Shown piece after piece: positions 4,876-8,798 of a stretch of DNA of 8,798 nt (position 1 is its first letter; each line of letters starts with the position of its first letter). The stretch is from positions 1 to 8,798 of the forward strand of contig CANRCS010000038.1 in assembly GCA_947629195.1 (NCBI GenBank). Reading direction: 5' to 3'. Below the pieces are notes generated by a model. It saw only the letters and a program-made list of their open reading frames with translations. It ran no database searches and was not told the origin of the DNA. This DNA comes from an uncultured Bacilli bacterium (lineage in GTDB: Bacteria; Bacillota_I; Bacilli_A; RF39; UBA660). A program made the translations under genes and the position numbers.

Positions 4876-5883
4876 TCCATTTTTTTCTTTTTCTAATAAT
4901 GAAGGCAAGTTTCTTTCTATTTTTTCAAAAGCTTTTTTTGCATCTTCATATTCTTCAGAAACTTCTTCATACTTAATTTTTATTGTATCAAGGTTTTTAA
5001 TTGCAGAATTATATCTTAATAATGCTTCTTTATATTCTTCAAATAATTTTATAGTGTTATCTCTTTTTATTGTATTTTCATTTACTTTATTTGGCATAAT
5101 ATCCTTTATAAAGTATATATTTAAAAATCTATACATATTTGTATCATTAAAATTATCAACAAAATCTTGTTTATTATTGTCAAATTGAATACCTGCTACT
5201 ATTATATCCTTGGATAAAACTATATCATTTTTTTCATCTACTAACCATTTTACTTTTGATACTTCCACCCATACGTAGTCATCATCAACATACATTATAT
5301 CATTTGATAACGTTCTATTAAGACTATTAATATTTGCTTTAACTCTTACATATTTTTTATCATCAAATTTATATTCTATATGTTCTTGTGGTAGAAAGTG
5401 TTCAAAATATTCATCATATTTTCTTGAATCAGTCGTATATGTTTTATTAGTTTTAATTAATTTATTATTTTCATATAATTCTTCTAATTTATCTTGTAAT
5501 TCTTTATTTACTGCTTGTTGTGGATATTCTCCATATTCTATTTCTCTTACTCCATCTTCATTTACTATTTCATTTGAAATATCATTTTTGATTTTTGAGT
5601 AAGATACGACAGGACGTATTCCCTCTTCACGATACTTGTAATTATAAATACCATTTCTCGTATATGAATTAATAAGAAATATACTATCATAATCAATTAT
5701 TGTTTTAGTAACATACCATCCCGTATTATGTTCTTTATTATTAACATCATAACACTTATGTACTGTGCCACCAAGCAATATAGCAAAATCTGTTATCTTT
5801 GCACTATAACCTATTTTATTAAATATATCTAATTTTTTCTCTCCAAAAATTTGTTCTTTTTCTAATAATGTTACTTCATTCAT
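4849..5883 (-). CDS. Modular cytosolic protein with DUF6273-like motifs and C-terminal coiled coil
   Basis: Function unknown. The 344-residue product has no signal peptide or membrane segment. The N-terminal part (about 30-98) has ILLGGTVHKCYDV, GWYVTK and REEGIRPVV, resembling the end of a DUF6273-type module. A second part (about 113-265) has the module's opening signature EYGEYPQQAV, then KYVRVKA, YVWVEVSKVKWLVDEK, LSKDIIVAGIQF and YRFLNIYFI. Residues 276-333 are a charged, heptad-like helix, probably a coiled coil, followed by a Lys-rich tail. The two half-modules look permuted relative to a simple single-domain order. The DUF6273 link rests on motif memory and is moderate. The start is secure: GGGGGAG lies six bases before the ATG. 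A strong promoter precedes it (5911-5939) and a long hairpin overlaps its end, so it is probably monocistronic. Confidence 0.75.
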   Translation of the reverse strand: MNEVTLLEKEQIFGEKKLDIFNKIGYSAKITDFAILLGGTVHKCYDVNNKEHNTGWYVTKTIIDYDSIFLINSYTRNGIYNYKYREEGIRPVVSYSKIKNDISNEIVNEDGVREIEYGEYPQQAVNKELQDKLEELYENNKLIKTNKTYTTDSRKYDEYFEHFLPQEHIEYKFDDKKYVRVKANINSLNRTLSNDIMYVDDDYVWVEVSKVKWLVDEKNDIVLSKDIIVAGIQFDNNKQDFVDNFNDTNMYRFLNIYFIKDIMPNKVNENTIKRDNTIKLFEEYKEALLRYNSAIKNLDTIKIKYEEVSEEYEDAKKAFEKIERNLPSLLEKEKNGKSKVKKFK

Positions 5884-5910
5884 AAATATCTCCCCCTTTG
5901 AATGCCGTTT

Positions 5911-5939
5911 ATTCTAACACAAACCAATCATGCTGTCAT
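5911..5939 (-). promoter_or_regulatory. Sigma-A promoter of the modular protein gene
   Basis: On the minus strand ATGACA (5934-5939), a 17-nt spacer and TAGAAT (5911-5916) with an extended TG element (TGTTAGAAT). Each hexamer matches the consensus in five of six positions. It starts 12 bp past the PHP gene stop; no T-tract hairpin lies between, so operon read-through may add to expression. Confidence 0.7.
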
Positions 5940-5951
5940 TTTTTAGAAAGG

Positions 5952-6797
5952 TTAATCTAATATCGATAGTTTTTTAATTTTTAAATTGTTATTTTTTCCT
6001 GTTCCAAGTTCTATTTCTGGTTTAACTGTTTTTCCGTGGTAATCACTTCCACCACTTACAAGTAAATCTAAATCTTTAGCCATTTTTAGATATTTCCTTT
6101 TTTCTTCTTCTGTATATGAACTATGATACACTTCTATTCCTTTAAGACCACATTTTTTCATATTTTTTAAAAGTTCTAATAATTCTTTATCATCTTTTTT
6201 TAATGTATTTGGATGAGCAAGTACTGGAAGCCCAGATGCATGTGTAATTAAGTCGATACATTCTTTATATGAAAGACTATCACTATTATTTCTTATTTTT
6301 TCGTATGCTTCAATCAAATACTTATCGAATGCTTCTTTTACACTATTTACATAACCATATTTTATACATAGTTTAGCAATATCAGGTCTTCCAATATTTC
6401 CAATTTTACAAATTAATTTTTGTATATCTTCTGTTTCAAATACAATGTTGTAATCTTTTTTTATTTGATGTAATAAAGAAATAATATGATAAATACTATT
6501 ATTTTTAAGTTCTTTAATTTTATTATTTAATTCTTTATTATTTACATCTATATAATAACCTAATATATGCATAGTTCCTTTATATGTTTTAGCCTTTAAT
6601 TCTATTCCAGGTATTATATTTATTCTTTTATCATTTAAGAAGTGTGAACTTATATTTTTATATGCACCTATATTATCGTGATCTGTAATTGATATAGTTT
6701 TTATATTCTTTTTAATACATTCATTTATCAATTCATCAGGAGTTAATTCTCCATCTGAATATATACTATGCATGTGTAAATCTATTAACTTTTCCAT
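5952..6797 (-). CDS. PHP-domain phosphoesterase (YciV/TrpH type)
   Basis: Metal-dependent phosphoesterase of the polymerase-and-histidinol-phosphatase (PHP) family. Characterised relatives of this length (about 280 residues) are 3',5'-nucleoside bisphosphate phosphatases, some also acting as 5'-3' exonucleases on short RNA. The metal-binding pattern is complete: H8 and H10 (DLHMHS), D15 (YSDG), H40 (ITDHDN), E66 (PGIELKA), H77 (MHILGYY), H195 (LAHPN), D252 and H254 (SDYHG). The insertion after about residue 100 is the helical domain usual in this group. The gene is last in the coaE-coaD-MBL-PHP operon. Its ATG follows the MBL stop by two bases, and its ribosome binding site AAAAGGAG is inside the last codons of that gene, so translation is probably coupled. 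Position beside CoA genes fits 3',5'-ADP removal, which is inferred. Confidence 0.88.
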   Translation of the reverse strand: MEKLIDLHMHSIYSDGELTPDELINECIKKNIKTISITDHDNIGAYKNISSHFLNDKRINIIPGIELKAKTYKGTMHILGYYIDVNNKELNNKIKELKNNSIYHIISLLHQIKKDYNIVFETEDIQKLICKIGNIGRPDIAKLCIKYGYVNSVKEAFDKYLIEAYEKIRNNSDSLSYKECIDLITHASGLPVLAHPNTLKKDDKELLELLKNMKKCGLKGIEVYHSSYTEEEKRKYLKMAKDLDLLVSGGSDYHGKTVKPEIELGTGKNNNLKIKKLSILD

Positions 6798-6799
6798 TT

Positions 6800-7561
6800 T
6801 TACACTCTCCTTTTAAGTGTTAAAATCTTTCCTTCTTCTGCAACATCTACATTTTCAAAAACTTCTTTTGCTTCTTCTAAATATTTTTGTTTATCAATTG
6901 TAGGATAGAAGTGTGTTAATACAAGTTTCTTAACATTTGCCTTTTTTGCAATTTTAGCAGCTTCATAGGCATATAGATGATTATTACCAATTCTTGTTTG
7001 CCCTTTTAAAAATGTAGACTCACATATTAATATATCTGAATTTTTAGCAAAACTTTCTAGTGAATTACCAATGTATCCTGTATCTCCAGAATAAACTAAT
7101 GTACCATCCATGCTTTCTAATTTTGTAGAGTATGTATCTATTTGATGTGGATTTCTAGAAAAAGTGACATATATATTTCCTATTTCTAATTTAGTCATAC
7201 TTGAATATCCATAAAACTCCATATATTTTTCTTCACCATAATTCATTAAATAATTATAATCTGGTGAAGTAGATAAATAATCTGCTGGTAAATAAACTTT
7301 AATTCTATTATTTAAAAGTCCAATATTATGATTAATATAAGAGTCATATCCAATTGATAATAATTCTCCATAATGATCTTTGTGTAAATGACTTATTATA
7401 ATTGTTAAATTGTTTAAATCTTCAGGTTCTAGAAGTCTTGATGAACCATTTCCAAAATCTAATATAATATTATTTTCTCCACTTTTTATTAGATTACTAA
7501 TACAGTTTCTATCTTTGTAACATCTTGGAGATGAACTTCCTAAAAACTTAATTTCCATCAT
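6800..7561 (-). CDS. MBL-fold metal-dependent hydrolase (YhfI / RNase Z-like)
   Basis: Cytosolic metallo-beta-lactamase-fold hydrolase of 253 residues, close in length to B. subtilis YhfI. Dinuclear zinc ligands are visible: H58, H60, D62, H63 in SHLHKDHYGE, H139 (NPHQ), D160 (YSGDTGY) and H217 (LTHFYP). The region ICESTFL...NNHLYAYEAAKIA resembles the RNase Z/YhfI branch rather than lactamases or glyoxalases. The RNase Z exosite arm is not evident, so tRNA processing is unlikely; a small phosphoester or nucleotide substrate is more plausible but unproven. Its ATG overlaps the TGA of coaD (ATGA, 4 nt). A second ATG follows directly at 7558 and is better spaced from AAAGGTG, so the protein may lack the first Met. 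The downstream PHP gene is two bases away. Confidence 0.88.
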   Translation of the reverse strand: MMEIKFLGSSSPRCYKDRNCISNLIKSGENNIILDFGNGSSRLLEPEDLNNLTIIISHLHKDHYGELLSIGYDSYINHNIGLLNNRIKVYLPADYLSTSPDYNYLMNYGEEKYMEFYGYSSMTKLEIGNIYVTFSRNPHQIDTYSTKLESMDGTLVYSGDTGYIGNSLESFAKNSDILICESTFLKGQTRIGNNHLYAYEAAKIAKKANVKKLVLTHFYPTIDKQKYLEEAKEVFENVDVAEEGKILTLKRRV

Positions 7562-8064
7562 ATCACCTTTACCTTTTGTTTTCTATTCTTTAATTTATAC
7601 ATTTCTTCTTTAACAATAGGATTAACATACAAACTAATATCTTTATTTAAACTAAATACTTCTCTAACAATACTTGATGATGTAAATTGATACTTATTAT
7701 CTGCAAATAAACATACTGTATTGATTTCGTTATTACTAATTTGTTTATTTACACTTGCAAGACCTATTTCATAATCAAAATCACTAAGACTTCTAAGACC
7801 TCTAATAATTGCTTTACACTCATGTAAAAGTGCGATGTCAACTGCTGCTCCACTACCACTAACAACTTTAATATTTTCATAATTTTGATATATTTTTTCG
7901 ATTATTTTTAATCTCTCATCTAAAGTGAAAAATGAATTTTTTTTATTTGAGTTTTGTAATACTGCAATTATTACTTCATCAAATAAATCACTTGCTTGTT
8001 TTACTATACTCATATGTCCTAACGTAATAGGATCAAAACTACCTGGATATAATACTTTTGTCAT
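7558..8064 (-). CDS. coaD: Phosphopantetheine adenylyltransferase
   Basis: Catalyses 4'-phosphopantetheine + ATP to dephospho-CoA + diphosphate, the penultimate step of coenzyme A synthesis, in the cytosol. The 168-residue length is usual. All key elements are present: the nucleotidyltransferase signature YPGSFDPITLGH with H17, K42, R88 and R91 in IRGLRS, DFDYE, and the SSSIVRE motif at 129-135. The ATG at 8064 is chosen because family members start a few residues before YPGSFDP; a GTG at 8073 is the alternative. The start lies inside the end of coaE (26-nt overlap, different frame) and the TGA stop overlaps the MBL start, so it is embedded in a coupled operon. The C-terminus is lysine-rich. 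Identification is secure. Confidence 0.97.
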   Translation of the reverse strand: MTKVLYPGSFDPITLGHMSIVKQASDLFDEVIIAVLQNSNKKNSFFTLDERLKIIEKIYQNYENIKVVSGSGAAVDIALLHECKAIIRGLRSLSDFDYEIGLASVNKQISNNEINTVCLFADNKYQFTSSSIVREVFSLNKDISLYVNPIVKEEMYKLKNRKQKVKVI

Positions 8065-8617
8065 AAATATCACGCACCTTTACTTTTGTTTTTTCAATAT
8101 CTATATTATTAATAACATAATTAAAATTACTTGAATTAAAATTAATACTAGATTTTTCTCTTTCTTCAAATTTTTCTTTTGTAATATTATCTCTTTTAAG
8201 AACTCTATTCATTCTAACTTCATATGGTGCATCAACAAGAATTCTTATATCACTTTGATTAAAATACTTTGTTTTTGGTAATAATAGATAATCTAATATA
8301 ATAATCTTATTGAGATTTTTAGTTATTATTTCATCTATCATCTTTTCCATTGAACTCCAAGTAATACTCTCTAATATTTTCATTTTATCTTTGGAATTAA
8401 ATACAATTTTACCCAAATTTTTTCTATTAACAACACCATCTTCTATTATTTCATTACCAAATGATAAAACTAAGTTTTTTATAACATCACTCATAGTTAA
8501 AACTTTATGTGCAATTTTATCAATATCTATAAAAATTATTTTATCAGAGTAAGATTTTAATAATGATGAAATATAACTTTTTCCACTGCCACTTTTACCA
8601 ACTATTGAAATAAGCAT
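8039..8617 (-). CDS. coaE: Dephospho-CoA kinase, divergent
   Basis: P-loop kinase that phosphorylates the 3'-OH of dephospho-CoA to give CoA, the last pathway step. It has 192 residues, near the family's roughly 200. It shows Walker A GKSGSGKS (7-14), the DIDKIAHKVL motif (D31, D33), R65, LDYLLLP (109-114, where others have PLLFE) and the lid R138...KRD. Unusual points: the common HP after the central helix is WS here (ITWSS, 85-89), and the lid's closing R-x-x-Q is EREKSS without Gln. Assignment therefore leans on the P-loop, the DxD element and its place directly before coaD, whose start it overlaps. The ATG has TAGTAGG eight bases upstream. A TATAAT (8638-8643, minus) with a poor -35 probably drives the operon. 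A different nucleoside kinase is possible but less likely. Confidence 0.85.
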   Translation of the reverse strand: MLISIVGKSGSGKSYISSLLKSYSDKIIFIDIDKIAHKVLTMSDVIKNLVLSFGNEIIEDGVVNRKNLGKIVFNSKDKMKILESITWSSMEKMIDEIITKNLNKIIILDYLLLPKTKYFNQSDIRILVDAPYEVRMNRVLKRDNITKEKFEEREKSSINFNSSNFNYVINNIDIEKTKVKVRDIYDKSIISR

Positions 8618-8633
8618 AATTATCGCCTACTAA

Positions 8634-8662
8634 TTGAATTATATTACATACAATGATATAAT
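8634..8662 (+). promoter_or_regulatory. Sigma-A promoter of the LysR-type regulator gene
   Basis: TTGAAT (8634-8639), a 17-nt spacer and a perfect TATAAT (8657-8662). The -35 overlaps the minus-strand TATAAT (8638-8643) assigned to the coaE operon, so the two divergent promoters physically interlock. Confidence 0.72.
8638..8643 (-). promoter_or_regulatory. Candidate -10 element of the coaE-coaD-MBL-PHP operon
   Basis: A perfect TATAAT on the minus strand ends 20 bp before the coaE ATG. The sequence 17 bp upstream (TTTAAT) is a poor -35, so the promoter may be weak or need an activator. Confidence 0.45.
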
Positions 8663-8676
8663 TAAAATACATATTT

Positions 8677-8693
8677 GTTATATGAAATATAAC
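8677..8693. promoter_or_regulatory. 17-bp palindrome in the LysR-gene leader, possible LTTR operator
   Basis: GTTATAT-gaa-ATATAAC is a perfect inverted repeat with 7-bp arms. It contains the T-N11-A pattern typical of LysR-family binding sites (T at 8679, A at 8691). It lies between the predicted transcription start (about 8669) and the GGAGG at 8695-8699, where a bound regulator would block its own synthesis. Confidence 0.45.
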
Positions 8694-8704
8694 TGGAGGT
8701 TATC

Positions 8705-8798
8705 ATGAATATAAATTTTGAATTATATAGAATTTTTTATACGGTTGCTACTATAGGGAATATAACTAAAGCATCAAAAGAATTAATGATTAGTCAAC
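8705..8798 (+). CDS. LysR-family transcriptional regulator, N-terminal part (3' end outside the window)
   Basis: Only 31 codons are in view, but they are diagnostic. After the ATG come NINFELYRIFYTVATIG, NITKASKEL and MISQ, which is the first helix and helix-turn-helix of a LysR-type regulator (typical form: L..F..va..gs.t.AA..L..sQ). The ribosome binding site GGAGG lies five bases upstream. It has its own sigma-A promoter and a palindrome in the leader. It is divergent from coaE with interlocked promoters, the classic arrangement for a LysR regulator of its neighbour, though the target cannot be proved here. The effector domain and any downstream genes are beyond the edge. Confidence 0.85.
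   Translation, partial: MNINFELYRIFYTVATIGNITKASKELMISQ

Noticed and set aside
4775..5188. Plus-strand open frame, hydrophobic product
   Set aside because: Antisense shadow of the AT-rich modular gene (4849-5883). Its Phe/Ser/Leu-rich product is the reverse reading of Lys/Glu-rich codons.
5930..5952. Small hairpin (TTAGA/TCTAA) after the PHP gene as an operon terminator
   Set aside because: The stem is only 5 bp and is followed by A's rather than T's on the minus strand.
7558..7561. Mollicute-type code (UGA read as Trp), which would extend coaD past its TGA
   Set aside because: Trp is encoded by TGG in the genes checked, coaD has its usual length at the TGA, ATGA overlap is a standard operon junction, and sporulation genes argue against a mycoplasma.
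7925..8134. Plus-strand open frame over the coaD/coaE junction
   Set aside because: Antisense to two secure genes, with no promoter or ribosome binding site.
8310..8552. Plus-strand open frame inside coaE
   Set aside because: Antisense shadow with low-complexity hydrophobic product and no start signals.

Overview
The window looks like chromosomal DNA of a very AT-rich, endospore-forming member of the Bacillota, probably an uncultured lineage on the Bacilli/Erysipelotrichia/RF39 side. The grounds are a near-canonical GerE regulator, a double-GerMN protein, a SpoIIIAH homologue, A/T-ending codons, strong GGAGG-type ribosome binding sites and T-rich intrinsic terminators. Tryptophan is encoded by TGG and a TGA stop closes coaD, so the standard bacterial code (table 11) fits. 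The genus cannot be named from the sequence alone.

Layout. (1) 1-~912: the end of a mobile element. A tyrosine recombinase enters from beyond the left edge and ends about 80 bp from the 3' end of a tRNA-Arg(UCU) gene (913-989, minus). A 12-bp tandem repeat and the tRNA terminator lie between them. (2) 990-1166: a tRNA promoter, a large unexplained 21-bp perfect inverted repeat, and the terminator of the next gene. (3) 1167-3937, all minus: a sporulation block in transcription order: an unknown tail-anchored protein, an orphan spoIIIAH, gerE (with a sigma-K-type promoter) and a GerM-like gene. Strong terminators follow spoIIIAH, gerE and gerM, so these are mostly separate transcription units. 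(4) 4064-4252, plus: a small 4Fe-4S ferredoxin, divergent from the tail-anchored gene. (5) 4287-5883, minus: two uncharacterised genes, one coding for a membrane-anchored extracytoplasmic protein and one for a cytosolic modular protein with DUF6273-like motifs and a coiled coil. (6) 5952-8617, minus: a tightly coupled operon coaE-coaD-MBL-PHP, with overlaps of 26 and 4 nt and a gap of 2 nt. (7) 8705-right edge, plus: the N-terminal helix-turn-helix of a LysR-family regulator, divergent from coaE, with overlapping promoters and a palindrome in its leader.

How the genes work together. CoaD and CoaE catalyse the last two steps of coenzyme A synthesis. The PHP protein at the end of that operon resembles the YciV/TrpH phosphatases that act on 3',5'-bisphosphonucleotides, the class of by-product released when CoA donates phosphopantetheine. 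A CoA production and clean-up unit is therefore a reasonable hypothesis. The sporulation block fits mother-cell functions: SpoIIIAH in the feeding-tube complex, GerE as late mother-cell regulator, GerM in the engulfment complex. No gene-free stretch exceeds 300 bases. I saw no CRISPR array, rRNA, insertion sequence or riboswitch. The most promising leads are the two unknown proteins (3080-3937 and 4849-5883), the unexplained palindrome at 1060-1117, the sigma-K promoter of gerE, the coaE-PHP operon logic, and the recurrent embedding of stop codons in terminator hairpins.
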